A stretch of DNA of 64,000 nucleotides, from positions 930,001-994,000 of the forward strand of contig NC_064653.1 in NCBI RefSeq assembly GCF_001723175.1. Direction: 5' to 3'. This document shows positions 35,218 to 47,277 of the stretch, piece by piece. Each line of letters begins with the position of its first letter. Position 1 is the first letter of the stretch. This DNA comes from Penicillium oxalicum (Eukaryota; Ascomycota; Eurotiomycetes; Eurotiales; Aspergillaceae). A program made the translations under genes and the position numbers. The notes under the pieces are model-generated. The model saw nothing but the letters and a program-made list of their open reading frames with translations, was not told the DNA's origin and did no database searches.

Positions 35218-35273
35218 GGGAGAGCATGTCATTCAGACGGGCCACACGATGCATACTATCGGGAACCATCACC

Positions 35274-35809
35274 TCACTGCTCGCCCATGTTCTCATTTTC
35301 GTTCTTGACCTTCTCTGCTATCGTGCTGAATGTATGCTGATCACCACCGGTCGCTTCTCCGGAGGGGCCCATCGCCGTCTTCTTGGAGCCGAGAGACAGG
35401 CGCGAAGTCTTCAAGCAGTCTCGGATCCGGGCAAGCGTCGAACGCTGAGCTTTCGGACATGGCTGCGGATCTTGGCCGACACAGATGGTCGACGGGCAGT
35501 CGGTTCGGGAGACACATCCTCCATCTCGCTGTGGCTTTTCTGAGACGTCAAAGTACTGTGACTGGGATGTCAGATGAGGCGGTTCGGACGGAGTGAGATT
35601 GCGCGTTAAGACTGACTCGGCATCGGAGAAGCACGCGGGCAATTCTTCTTTGCGGAAATTGGTAGGGGGTCCCTGTCAGTCGTTACGTTAGTCCTTCCTC
35701 TTGACCGCATCGGCTCTGTACCCTGGATACGTACAATCTCGACGATTCTTCCTTCCTTGCGCACAAAAGGTGCCTTAATAGCCCGAAAGATTTGCTTGAA
35801 GCAGTCCAT
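35274..35809 (-). CDS. Uncharacterised small basic protein
   Basis: Two exons, 35809-35735 and 35672-35274, giving 157 aa. Exon 1 codes MDCFKQIFRAIKAPFVRKEG and five further residues, and the junction creates EIGPPTNFRKEELPACFSDAE. The protein is Ser/Lys-rich with several Cys residues (CVSRTDC, STIC, QPC) in the middle. No known domain is recognised. The GPPTNFRKEE motif looks like a conserved block, and the perfect phase-0 junction between two otherwise short frames supports a real gene. It converges on the 382-aa gene. Confidence 0.6.
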
Positions 35810-38800
35810 GGTGGCGAGAACGATCGATGCTTGGCTCTGCCAAATTGCGGAATCGGTACTTTTCGGAGCGGAGGATGAGGATCCGAATATGTTCTTTGAG
35901 ACGAAGGGATCGAAGGTCCTGCTGAAGCCGAGTGCGACGAAGAACCAAGCGTGTCTTTTTTTGGACCTTGGAAGGCTGGAGAATCGAAAGATTTTAAAAA
36001 TCACAATGTTGTATAACGAACGACAAGACGCCAAAGGAAGGACTGGATGACGGAAGACGTCAACTGGAATTATGAAATGACAAAAGACCCTGGGATGAAC
36101 TAGGTCATTAGTATAGTTAGCGCTGGAGCTCAAATAAAATAAAGAGTCTAACACGTCCAGCCTCAGTCCCGGGTCCGGCTCGCGTGCATATATAGTCTTT
36201 TTCTAAAAAGGAACTCAGAGTTAAAAAAAAAAAGAAAAAGAAAAAGGAACCCTACGCCCAAAAAAATGATGATCATCCTAGTGGCACGCTCCGAGCCGAG
36301 TTTCGGGGCCCTTTCATGCAGTATGCACATCCATTTTGCCTACTGCGGCCACAGGATGCATCGATCCACAATTTCCGCTCCGTCTAGTTGATCGGGGCAA
36401 CTGGTCGGCCACTCACAAGATAGATAGAGACCTAATAGAAAAAGGGAAAAGAAGGAGAAATGGTTAGCTTCATTGAAACGGATCTGAGAAGGGAAAAGGA
36501 AAATGGAAAAAGAAAAAGAAAAAGGTCGCCCTGGAATCTCCCTTTGATGCTGATGGGTCTGTGACACATTCCATTTGACACCGTCCGCGGTGGTGCTGCT
36601 ACTTGTCTCCCTAGCGGCACCGGCGGACCTCTTCTGACCGACTATTCGATTTTGTTCTTGGTTTTTTCGATTTTCTTATTTTTTTCCCTTTTCTTTTTTC
36701 TTGTTGGTCCTCGAGGTTCTCTTCTATTTTCCAATGATCTCATTTTGTTCCGTCGACGAGTCTAGGAAAACGTGTCTAATCTTTCGAATCGATCCAAAGT
36801 GTGAAAAAAAAAAGGAAAGGAAAGGAAAAAGCACCAGAAAGCCTGGAACTGCAAGATCAAGTAGATCGAGACTGTTCAAAGTGCCTACGTCTGGTAGATC
36901 CATCAAATAATATGCTCATCTAGGCCCTGAATCACGTACCGTACACGATCTGATCGGTTTACAACCTGCAGCATAGCCACGGTGACGATGATTGTCGGGA
37001 CGCCGGAGGAATGTCTCCTCGAGGGCAACGGCCTGGATGAGTCTACCGCTTCCCTATGATTGATGATTATTTCCTGTACAATTCCTCATGCAGTAAGGCT
37101 GCAATCGCAACGTACAGAGTCTGCAGGTGTCCTGAAACGAGGTTGGAAGGTCGTGGGCGCCGAGTGGCACTTTGATTACGAAGATGGGCTGGAAAGGGTA
37201 AAAGGGGTGCTTGTGGGATAGTGGTGTGTAGTAGGGCAGGATAGAACACCGTATGAGAGCTACACACATACCTTCTAAGAATCCAATTCTACTTGGTTCC
37301 TGATTGTGAAGATCTTCAATCCATATATTTCGAGTACATTCCCCTCCCTGGCTCTCTTAACCCTACTCCCCTTCTCCCTCTCTCTCCCCTAACGCAAGTC
37401 AACAGTTGTTGCCCTCACAGTCCACAAAGTGCATGAGCCTCGATGAGCTAGATACACGCAAAACCCTAGTCTACACTCTTCAACTGGTGCTTCGAAAAGA
37501 GTGATCATTAATCTCTCAAGACTTCATTACCATGACTGAGGTTCTCGCCAGTCTCACGACAAATTGTTGGCTCATCTCATCATATAGAGTAGACGGGAGC
37601 GGGTCCTCCAGCCCATCTCATTTGGCGTAATCTATTTATTTTTCTCATCCCTAGTAGTCTCTCTCTTCCATTTTTTTGGAAGCTCAAGATATTATGATCA
37701 CCTCTCTTGGGGTCCAATGGATGTCTTGCGCACTCTTCATTTTGATAGAGCGCGTCTAAACGGTAGGGGACTAACATGTAGTAGGTTAGTACGTCAGGAA
37801 TTTGAACGCGCCGCTCTTTCACGAGAACTATTGCCCAAATGAGGAAATTCTGCTCATAGAGAATGAGTCTAGTCTCCAGATGTATTGGCCTTTTGGGAAT
37901 ATCGAATTGATCGAGATTGTCGATCCTTATGGCGCCTCGGGTGTGCCGATCATGCGGCGATCAGGCCGGCTGTGTTCCATCTTGTGAGTATGGAAGTTCC
38001 ACTTCCATCGCTTCTCCCTTAGTAGGATTTCTTCCAACTGAGCTTAGTGTGATAATGATCATAGGTGGGTACGAGGCTGGCATTCAGGATCATCAGGGCG
38101 GATCTGGTGTTTGAGCCTAAACTATATCGAGTCGCTGAGCTCTTTGATTAAATGAATGCGTCACGCTGTCTACCAGTCATTCCGTGCAAGAGGTGTATAT
38201 ATGTATACCCACACCGAACGGCAGAACCCTGCGACTGATCAATTCAAGACAGGTTTTTGAGAAATGATTGCAATTATATGACGTAGAGCTTATGAAGATA
38301 GAAAGTGTCGAGAACAGGATTACACAAGCGATAGAGGGGTTGATACTAGCCTTGATGGTTCAATAACCATAAACCCAGCGTGGACCTATCAATATACATG
38401 CCCATCAGCTGCAGTGGGCGGACATTGCTCGCGGATGCACATCGCTACGGTAAATACGCGAAATTCAGACGAAAAAAAAAAGGGAAAGCATGTCGCTCTG
38501 AACTAGGGTTCTACTTCGTCTCCTAATTTCCATTTTTGAAGTTAGACTCGGTCGGCAAGAGACAGGGTTACCAGGCTGTAGGATTACACTATGTGAGTAG
38601 AAAAAGGAGTGGTACTTTTTTCGCTCCTCGCGTCGGGAACATGCATACAAGGGGGTGCCAACAAGCCCCGTCCTTACGACTATCATTTGCGCCGTCAATA
38701 AAGTTTCAGGTGAGAATTGGTTCCTCTTTCAATGAGAGGGCAGTCAAGGGGAACCGATCGAGATTGGCGTCGGGGGGGGGGGGAAGTTAGCTCGGCACTG

Positions 38801-39375
38801 TTGATCGACATTAGGCAAACCAACCTTATTCTGTCAAGTGCCGCGTGTTTCATCAAGCGCCTCCATCAATGAAGGGACTGAACTCGCGGGTGCCGAGTCC
38901 CGGCAAGAGTGTTCTCAGTGACTGATTGGAGCAACCCTTTGAATAGCGTCGCGTAGGGGGGAAAGAGCTATGAATTCCTCGCCTCAGAAAGCCGCCCTCA
39001 TATTTGGGAGTAGGAGAGACCGTACAGTCGGAGAGGAGACGATAACATTCCAGCCTTCATTCTTCGAAAGTTCGGCCAATGTCACCGGGATGAGCGACTC
39101 TCCTTGTGCTAATATACTCCATTCCAGGCTCGGTGAGTTGTGTTTCACTCATATCACTGTTAATACCGAGCCTTCATTAAGGTTCCACGGCTCCTAGAGA
39201 TCGCGGTGAATACGTTTAAGGGTTGGGCGTATCTGCCCATTGTGTACATGGAGCGGTGACTTGGTGTCCCGCTATAGTTGATTCACCCCCCTCGACTCAT
39301 CTAGTTAGGTATCTATCTGAGACAGCTTTGATTATTGATGTCCATTCGGGCATAGCCACTTGTGGCTAGTTGTGA
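35810..39375. other. 3.6-kb gene-free region
   Basis: No supportable gene. The region has many simple-sequence tracts: A/G-rich near 36220-36250 and 36420-36520, T-rich near 36660-36700, A/G near 36805-36830, and a G12 run near 38772-38783. Open frames are 137 codons or fewer and overlap. It may contain the long leader of the 157-aa gene or noncoding transcripts. Confidence 0.45.
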
Positions 39376-42363
39376 CTATGTCGAGAGATCACGCACAAGT
39401 CGTGCCCCTGCCCAAGTATAAGGGTAATTATGTTGGTACCAGTTGACACTGTGGAGGAGCATGGTGAGTTTAGAAACATGACCAAGCAAGCCATTCAAGG
39501 ACAATACTCACAATGTGGTGCGTCCAGCAATTCGGGGCATGGTTGCCCATGATCCGCCTTGGATGATGTTGTGCTTCCCATCGAAAAAGTCCGCTGCGGA
39601 AAGAGAGGTTATAAGCACGGGATCAATGACACCACACGCGGGATTCAATGCACCTACACGTATAACCGGGATATATTTCCATGGCCTTGAAACCCTCGTG
39701 GGGTGCTAATGGGGTGCTGGTCCATTCCCAAACACCACCAAAGTCACCCTGACCAGCTAGCCTATCGCCGTTCGGGGTTACCGGAACAGGATGCCAGTTT
39801 TGGAAGCCAACATTGCAACCTTCGAGAGAGCGATAGACTGGGAGATCAGCACGGGGGTTTGGCTTCACCACCCCGTCGGCCGTCCGTTTGACTCCATTGG
39901 CAGCCCCATTACCGTGACCAGTGGTGGAATGGCCATTGGCTCCGTTGCTATGTGACTGATTAGCCTACCTGTTTTCTTGTGTTCAACAGATTGAGATTCG
40001 CAGTGCGCTTACCTGTGGCCATTGCTATCGTTCTTCTTGGGTTCTGCCTGTAGTTTCGCGGCATAGAGATAGATGCTGCGGACTTCTTCAAAGGTCGGAA
40101 GCCTGCACCCTGCCCATTCCGCGTAACTGGCCAATTCGTCGTAGGATGCAATGACCGGCCAATCCTGAGCCACTGTCAAGGGCACTGGCCCGAAAACTGT
40201 TCTCACGGCAAAGTTGCCCATAAAGTCTTCGGTCGCTCGAGAACTTGACTCGCTCACGCCGTTGGTGATCGCAAAGTCATTATCGGTATGCGCAAGTTTC
40301 CATGATGCTGGAATTGCTCGACTGTGCTGAACCTGTAGATATTTGGCAAACTCGCCGTTGGTTACTGGTCTAGCTTGGGCTTCGAATGCGTCCACGTCCA
40401 CGGAGCGCTGAGGCTTCTCATTGTCCCAGCCAAAGGACGCTTTGGGCAAGGCAGTCTCGTCAGTGTCGTCCAATCCTATCGTGAAGGCTTGCTTGGGGAT
40501 ACTGAACCACCGGTTGGGCTTCTCGGCCTCCCGCGCATCTTGAGCCAATTTGGCAAAGTCGGGAGTCTTCACACCGGTTGGGGGTTGCACTCTCTGGCTT
40601 TGCAACAGCATGTAGAGGAAGGTCTCAAGATGCATAGCCTCATGTTCGAAACCGATCCAGAGAGCTTCCCCAAGGGACCGGTCCTGCAGAGCGCGCCCGT
40701 CCTGCAAGATCGATCGAGCTCTGGAGCGCACCCGATCTGCGTAGTCTAAAATTTCGGCAACGGGGGGCCACTCGTCGGGAATTGGGCTGTGCGAGTGGCA
40801 TTTCTCCGGATCCTCGACGTCGGGATCAATCCCACGCTCAAATATTTCCTTGTAAGATTTGGGTTCGGTGAGTTTCCCACGCAGAGCTCGTGTCAAATGG
40901 ATATCTACGACCTGTTAGTGCGCTCAATTCTAGGATTCCCCTCCAACGGGATGAGGAGCATACCTAAGAACGTGGGGATATGGCCGAGGTAGAAAATGAG
41001 CGCATTTCGGAGCTGAATGGGCTTCGAAAGAAGCTCTTCCCGGGGCACCATTGTCTTGGTCACGACATCCCACACGGTCCAGAGAGATTCATAGTCTTCG
41101 AGGGTAGGAACTGGATGAGAGGCATACTCGGATGGCTGTAGTGGTATTTTCACAGAGCATGGCGAAAAGAGGTGAATATCTGCATGGGAAATTAGTCGAC
41201 CGGAGCTAGCAGGTACCACACAATATTCTGAGACGGAGTTTGTCGCGGTGAATCAATGGAAGGGGACATGGTATGTCGACTCACGATAATCGTCTGTTGC
41301 GTTTGCGAATACGGTTTGTGAAATCAAGTGAGCATTGCGGCAGAGCTCTTCTCGCTCATCTGGGCTGTATTTGTATGCCTCCTCGAAGAGCAACCTCTCC
41401 CCCTTGGAGATCTGAATATCGTTGATGATGACATCAACTGTGGGTGAATAAAAGGCTCGGTGACACCCGTTTTCCTCGTCATATTCGGTCACAATTTCCC
41501 ATTCGTCGGGCTTGAAAGCCTCAAATCCAAATACCGCGTTGGCGTGTACCAGGCCATTCTCATAAAACTCTCTAGTCACGCCCTGGGAGTCGTTGTAGGC
41601 CTTGTAAACCTTTTCAGGAGTCTTACAAGCGTCTAACCCAATCAATAACATATCCGACGGCCCCAAGGCTTCTGAAAAGTCACGCAAGAAGTTTGCAGCC
41701 GCAGAACGGTTGAAATTGCCCAACGACGATCCCATCGACAGAACCACCGTGGGCCTGGTCCGATTCTCGGGGTCCTTCAACCACAGTAGAGCGTCATCGT
41801 AGGTGCCGTGAAGACCGTGCAGCCCAACGTACTGGAACCTTTCCGGCGAGATCTCAGAGAAGGTTCGCTTCAATTCTGCCAGGGACAGATCCAAGGCATA
41901 ATAATCCACGTGTTTCTCGACTCGTTCACATTCCCGCAATAGAATCTCAATTTTGCGCAGATTTCTAAGAGGAGATTGTTAGAAATAAGCCATGGCAACA
42001 CGGTCCCATTTACGAGTAGACGTATCATGGTCCATATAGATCTGGAGCTGCAAGGACAACAGACCCACTACCAAGCTCCACCAGCTGGGCATTGTCCGGC
42101 AGGCGTTCAACGATTCTCTTCGCTTGTGACGTTAAAATCTCAATCTCGGCATTGGTGAGGTAATAGTCGTCCACGTAAGTGATCTTTTCAAAGATCTTGA
42201 GGCCCCTGGTATCATATAAGAGCAGCGTTGGAAAAGAACGCGGAGTTCCCTCTGGGGGTTTCAGAGCTTTGTTCAAGATGTCCACCAGGGAGACATCCAT
42301 CTTCTCATGTTGAATGTTGACGATCTCAACCTCGTCCATGTTCCTGAGAGCCGTGGGCGACAT
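39376..42363 (-). CDS. egt1: Ergothioneine biosynthesis protein Egt1 (EgtD-EgtB fusion)
   Basis: Seven exons: 42363-42065, 41964-41285, 41179-40964, 40904-40013, 39947-39658, 39593-39512 and 39448-39376, giving 843 aa. The N-terminal third is a SAM-dependent histidine methyltransferase (VELGSGN, then VVLSMGSSLGNFNR), which trimethylates histidine to hercynine. The middle is a DinB-like iron-binding domain with LGHIPTF and HEAMHLETF. The C-terminal FGE-sulfatase-type domain (GCRLPTFEE, GGVWEWTSTPL, GGSWATMPRIAGRTT, YPYTWAGARLVRD) performs the oxygen-dependent sulfoxide coupling of hercynine with cysteine. Two further in-frame ATGs lie upstream (42423, 42438); I prefer MSPTALRNM because it fits the family start, but 42423 has the better Kozak context. 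Intron 4 uses a CTAATC branch and CACATAG acceptor inside a Gly/Asn/His-rich loop. No Egt2 lyase gene is in the window. Confidence 0.95.
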
Positions 42364-42438
42364 TGTTGTGACGGATTGTCTAGCATGGGCATACAGGTCA
42401 GCGACACGGATCACATCAGCCATGATGTTGGATCGCAT

Positions 42439-44089
42439 TGAAGAGCCTCAACTTCTCCCAGGGTTCGTTTGAGGAGGGGCCCCCTCTATGCACGGAAAGG
42501 ACATACCTTGGGTGACTGTGGCAGCTCTCTCTCACACGAATTTTTCCTTGGCCAGGAACCGACCACGAGACGGGGGATCTGTCAAGCCTTTATGGATCAC
42601 TGCCGGAGCTGATAGTAAACTTCGGACACGCTGGGTGAGAGCTCGTCTTGATGACGAATCATGTATGGAAAACGCAGGGACACCGTCCGGCCGCGGAGCT
42701 AAATATTGCTCAAGACCCAGTCACGTTCCATTGCAGACTGCACGAGTGAGGGGACCCTCGAACGGGCGCGGGAAAGTCATCCATTCAGGAACCATCCATC
42801 AGTGACTAGAGTGTCACTATATTGGCGTGCTGGCCGCGGAGGCCATGCTGACCGAACCGTCAAGAATGGCCCCACCGTGATCCGGTTTTTGTCTCGCAAC
42901 ACTCGCAGAACATGCTTTCCCATTCGGATGCCCCGCACATCTAGATCGCTGGCCAGGTCCTGTTCTGGCGCGGGTCGACGTTATCAGATTGGCTTAGACG
43001 ACGTCGTGGGCCGCTTAGTATCTCATGATTTCCAGACGAGTGACCGACTCTATCCACCTCATTGTTTGCATTCACACTCTGTGGATACAACACGAGTGTC
43101 TGCTCACTCAGCTGTAAGCTGGCGTCCAGTCGTGATCGCGGAGATCGCGGGTGGGGGGCGGTCCTTGAGGGAGCTCGATGACGTACGGGAGGGTCCGTGC
43201 GGGCCTGTTTGATGGTTTTGTTTGGTTTGCAGTCGGTCGATCCGCGCGAGTGCATGTCACGATGCACGAATACTGGACCTGAGCTTAGCACCAGGCAATC
43301 CTACTACTCCCGGAGATGGAGGGCGTGCAGTACTGCTACAATCTGTGTTGTACCGCCAGCCCTTCACCCGGACTTCCGGGCCCATTCCAAGGCTACTGAC
43401 AGCGGATAATCTCGCGTTCCAGTTCCACCTGCTACTTGTGTACTAGTGAGTAAGGTAGCAGGTACCGCGATTTGCGCCCTTCGTTTATCCGACACAAAAC
43501 AGCCCTGGGACCTGAACCCCCCCCGTCAACATTTCCAATCTCGTCAGTCACTCGACCGAGTGTGAAGAGGTTATGATTCATCTCTGAAAATCGGCGCAGC
43601 CAGCTCCCGATACTCCCACACAGCGCAAACCCGAAAAAAAACCATAAAAAGGTTCTGCACGCCTAGTTAATGAAATAGATTAAGTAGCTAGGTACACGAT
43701 TGTTGAAACCGAGGTAGTGCGGAAACGGACATGTATGAATGCGTGAGCACATGAAGTACTCAACGACTCGACTCGGTTGGATGAATGAAAAGGTCCTTGC
43801 AACAACGATATTGTCTCTGGACATTCACGAAGACTACCTACCTAGTGAATGGAGCTGGTTCAGATAGGCGTTGACCTATTTTTGGACCGTGTCGATCTAA
43901 TTCTCTCCCTCAGACACAACACCATCTACAGTATAAGATAGATGACAAGATCCTCCCTAGATATCAATTTTCGAAGCCCATCCAGCCTTTGCTTTACAAA
44001 ATCGACAACTTGTGAAAATTTTGCTTGACCATCATTCTCTTGGTGTGTCTCCTTTTGCTCTCGGGAATCTTCAGCTTCTGCTCACAGCA
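42439..44089. promoter_or_regulatory. divergent intergenic region egt1 / TPR-like gene
   Basis: These 1.65 kb lie between two divergent genes and presumably hold both promoters. There is a C8-9 run near 43508. The frame at 42706-43212 has no gene features. No named motif is seen. Confidence 0.45.
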
Positions 44090-45016
44090 ATGATCTCCAA
44101 AATAGTGTACAAACTCCGCATAGACGGTTCCGCCAAGCAGCCCAAGCGCTCTGCGGGGCCGAACGTTGATCTGCTTCTGAAAGCCAATGCGGATCTCGCG
44201 ACCCAGCTCGGTCAAGCAAATCAAGAAATCCAGACTCTTCACGCAAAACTGGCAGAGCTGGACTGTCTACTTGCCCATACGCAGGCGCGAAGAATTTACG
44301 TGAGTGAACCGTCTCTCCCACCACCAACAACTGCCGTCAGGATCCCGTGTAGTTCCGGCTCGAGTGTGGCTTTGATGAAATCGAGGGAAGGTGGGGATTT
44401 TGAATGGATCGACAACGTCTGGATTTGTACACACTTGCCTTACCTGCACCAGGCGGAGCAGTCCTGGAGAGACGGCGATGTGGTCTCAGCCCTTGATCAG
44501 CTGCAAGACTCCCTCTGGAATAACGCGTTTCTCTCGGTCGCAGAATCCGTGCACGCTCGGGTGATGCTTGCCGCAATTCTCTACGCACAAGGTGAGTATC
44601 AGAAGTCTCTGGGTCAAGTGAATTATGTTGTGGAACTCGCGCTCTCCTGCGAAAAGGTGCAGGGCATTAACTTGACTGACCTCGTGGATCTCGCTCACTT
44701 CATCGAGGGGATGAATCTGATGGAGCTCGGGTGTTTTGAAAGAGCCTACTGGTCCTATTTGCGCTCGTTGCAACTGCCCGGATATTCATCTCGAAAACAC
44801 CAAATCCGTGCCATCGAAGAGTTCACTCATCAGCAGGCTACCGATGACAATGTCTGGGACAATAGGTCCTTGCGTCCTGTTATTAGCTCAGATCAATTAC
44901 GGCCTATGGCGGTAATTGGTGGTCAACCATACGACACAATGAAGCGACCTGAGATCGGGGTGATGGGTCAAGTAGTGAAGGGGATGAAGGTGGGCAAAGT
45001 TTCTATAGTTCTATAG
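44090..45016 (+). CDS. Uncharacterised protein with coiled coil and TPR-like helices
   Basis: A single exon of 308 aa from the first ATG (MISKIVYKLRIDGSAKQPKR). Residues about 35-60 (LLLKANADLATQLGQANQEI and onward) look like a short coiled coil. From about 125 there are paired helices with the Ala/Leu/Tyr pattern of TPR motifs: YLHQAEQSWRDGDVVSALDQ, ARVMLAAILYAQGEYQKSLGQ and DLAHFIEGMNLMELGCFERA. The last 50 residues are loose. No named family is recognised. A related helical pattern appears in the next same-strand gene (46117). The gene is followed 30 bp later by the 11-bp tandem repeat. Confidence 0.7.
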   Translation: MISKIVYKLRIDGSAKQPKRSAGPNVDLLLKANADLATQLGQANQEIQTLHAKLAELDCLLAHTQARRIYVSEPSLPPPTTAVRIPCSSGSSVALMKSREGGDFEWIDNVWICTHLPYLHQAEQSWRDGDVVSALDQLQDSLWNNAFLSVAESVHARVMLAAILYAQGEYQKSLGQVNYVVELALSCEKVQGINLTDLVDLAHFIEGMNLMELGCFERAYWSYLRSLQLPGYSSRKHQIRAIEEFTHQQATDDNVWDNRSLRPVISSDQLRPMAVIGGQPYDTMKRPEIGVMGQVVKGMKVGKVSIVL

Positions 45017-45046
45017 TGTGGGCTACTAATTATCTGAACTTTTCAG

Positions 45047-45123
45047 TTCTTTTTCAGTTCTTTTTCAGTTCTTTTTCAGTTCTTTTTCAGTTCTTTTTCA
45101 GTTCTTTTTCAGTTCTTTTTCAG
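45047..45123 (+). repeat. 11-bp tandem repeat, 7 perfect TTCTTTTTCAG units
   Basis: Seven identical head-to-tail copies of TTCTTTTTCAG, with a shorter ACTTTTCAG on the left and TTCT9-like decay on the right. Each unit reads as a polypyrimidine tract plus CAG, i.e. an intron acceptor in the sense of the flanking genes. The array begins 30 bp after the stop codon at 45014-45016. Confidence 0.95.
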
Positions 45124-46116
45124 TTCTTTTTTTTTATTTGGCCATAATTTAAACCTTATTAGGTAGCATCGAGCATTGACCAGTTCAACTTGCGGCCTGA
45201 TTGGGTTGAAATTGTGCATTCTCAGAGCCACAGCAAGGATTGTGCCGGAAGATTGGGCGTCTCATCTTCATGAAAGTATTCTGTGCGCACGCTTTTGAGG
45301 TCTGATACCAGGTAGAACTTATTGCTGTGTGTATTCACATCGATGTTGGGTCACTGCCATCGAGTCTCCATTCTACTACGTAGTAATTACCCAGTACTCC
45401 AGTAGGCTCTGTCCGCTTTCTTTTCGCTTGAATACATAGATGACACCCAAAAGGTCGAGGCCAAAGCGAACTACTCCAAAATGCATATTCTGGCTCAATG
45501 CCCTGACGTATGCTTTGTCCAATGCTCAGAGAGCCGATTTCTGACTCAGTCCATTAAATTTTGTTAGCCTTGGATGTTGATGTACACTATGAAGCAGGTT
45601 CAGAATACTGGACTGGACGTCGGTTTGTAATGCGTCCCGTTCGTCAACATGAGTCAACAATGACAAGTACATTGACTCCAGCGATTCAAATAGACCGTGA
45701 GACAATGAGGTCAAGAAATTCAAGGTCCTCGTAGCATACTGAGGCAGCCATGAGAAGCAAGCCTTTCTGCTCAAACCAAACAAAGGAATTGCTTTCTTTC
45801 CTTCTCAGTGGCTCACATTCAGGCTCCCACACGCCAAAGAAGGAAATTGTTTGGGTCTTCGATCTTCAGATTCAAGACAGCAAAATAGCAAACACCATCA
45901 CGTTTCTCTTAAATATCATCTCTCCTGCCCTTACTTCTTCCAACCCATTTCTCTACTCTTCACTTCACCCAGCCACGGTCTCCTTGATCAATCTTTGTTT
46001 TACCTCTTCACAAAGCACTTTTGCACTCACCGGTAATCACTGTCCACGTGCATACTCCTTCCACGCGACGCCAACTCCACTTCTCCTTGACTCCTTACAT
46101 TGAAAACTCATCAACC
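45124..46116. other. intergenic between two TPR-like genes
   Basis: This is the upstream region of the 386-aa gene, with a pyrimidine-rich leader from about 45920 to the start codon. No gene is supported. Confidence 0.45.
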
Positions 46117-47277
46117 ATGGAGAACTTGGAACATGCGAGTGACGAGGGCCACGAGATGGCCAGTCAAAACACCTATGCCGCCATCCAGCCCGCCGACTTT
46201 GCCAAAAAGACCTGGGCCATCGGTCGTACCATGAAGCAGACACAGCAGCTCCAATCTACAGCCCGTGAGCTGCTGAAGCCTCCAACCACTTCCCCCGCGC
46301 CAACCTCGACAGCCCTTGAGAGCACTCAAAACTCGCTTGGCCGCCTTCGAGTGCTCACATCACTGAGCAAGACCATCACCTTTCTTACCGCCGACGACCT
46401 TGCAGCGGCCAGGGTATCTGCCATGGAGAGCCTGGGTCGAGCCATAGCCTTGAAGGACCAGAAACTCCTCGCTCGCTGTCAGTATTGGATGGGCAGAGTC
46501 CAATTCGAATCTGACGAAATGAAAGAGGCGATGGAGCTCTTCATCGCTGCTCGCTCTGGTCTGATGGATGATGACGGCCCTGAAAGCGAAACGGTCCAGC
46601 ACTACCTAGACCTGTCGAAGCGATTCATGCGCAAGAGTCAACGAAAGCGGGAGAGAGATCAGTGGCCCCAGTATCCGGTGGAACTTGGTCGCATCCAGTT
46701 GTACTCGTTCCCGAAGAAGCGCAAGCAAGAAGCCTCGACTGGGAAACCCGTCCCTCATGCAGGCACCGAAGGAAAGTCTGGGACTTGGCCAAAGAACTCT
46801 CCCCACGCGGGTGCGATGATATTGCCCAGTGACCAGCATGCATGGCTCATCAGGGACATGGCAGATTTGTCTCTCGCTCCTCAAATGAGAGATCTCAACC
46901 GCGCGCTGGACAAAGTGGTCATTGGCATGACAAATGATGACAAGTCAGGCCAGGCTGGTCAGCCAGCCCCATCCCCCGAAGAAGATCTCAAGCCCAATGT
47001 GTGGAAGGATGCCCCTGCTAGCAAACCACATCGACAACGTTGGGTCACCATGCCACCTCAGCCACGACTCAATGCAGAGTTCACAATGAGATGTGGCCCT
47101 GCTGACCTTGCGCCCCAAGCTCACCCAACGACTACCTCATTGAAGCTCCCGGATGAAACTCTTTTGCCTCGGCAGGATTGGGATTCACAAAAGACTCTCA
47201 TGAAGCAGTGCGCAGTCACCAAGGCTTATCTCGAAAGGGAGATGGAGCTTAAAGCATTGTCCAAGAAGAAAGACTAA
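46117..47277 (+). CDS. Uncharacterised protein with TPR-like segment
   Basis: A single exon of 386 aa starting MENLEHASDEGHEMASQ in a good context (CAACCATGG). Residues about 110-190 contain helix pairs with TPR-like spacing (DDLAAARVSAMESLGRAIAL, KLLARCQYWMGRVQFESDEM, EAMELFIAARSGL). The rest is low-complexity with basic clusters (RFMRKSQRKRERD; FPKKRKQE) and a C-terminal charged helix (KAYLEREMELKALSKKKD). I do not recognise a family. Like the upstream 308-aa gene, it combines TPR-like helices with disordered flanks. Whether they are paralogues cannot be decided by eye. Confidence 0.7.
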   Translation: MENLEHASDEGHEMASQNTYAAIQPADFAKKTWAIGRTMKQTQQLQSTARELLKPPTTSPAPTSTALESTQNSLGRLRVLTSLSKTITFLTADDLAAARVSAMESLGRAIALKDQKLLARCQYWMGRVQFESDEMKEAMELFIAARSGLMDDDGPESETVQHYLDLSKRFMRKSQRKRERDQWPQYPVELGRIQLYSFPKKRKQEASTGKPVPHAGTEGKSGTWPKNSPHAGAMILPSDQHAWLIRDMADLSLAPQMRDLNRALDKVVIGMTNDDKSGQAGQPAPSPEEDLKPNVWKDAPASKPHRQRWVTMPPQPRLNAEFTMRCGPADLAPQAHPTTTSLKLPDETLLPRQDWDSQKTLMKQCAVTKAYLEREMELKALSKKKD

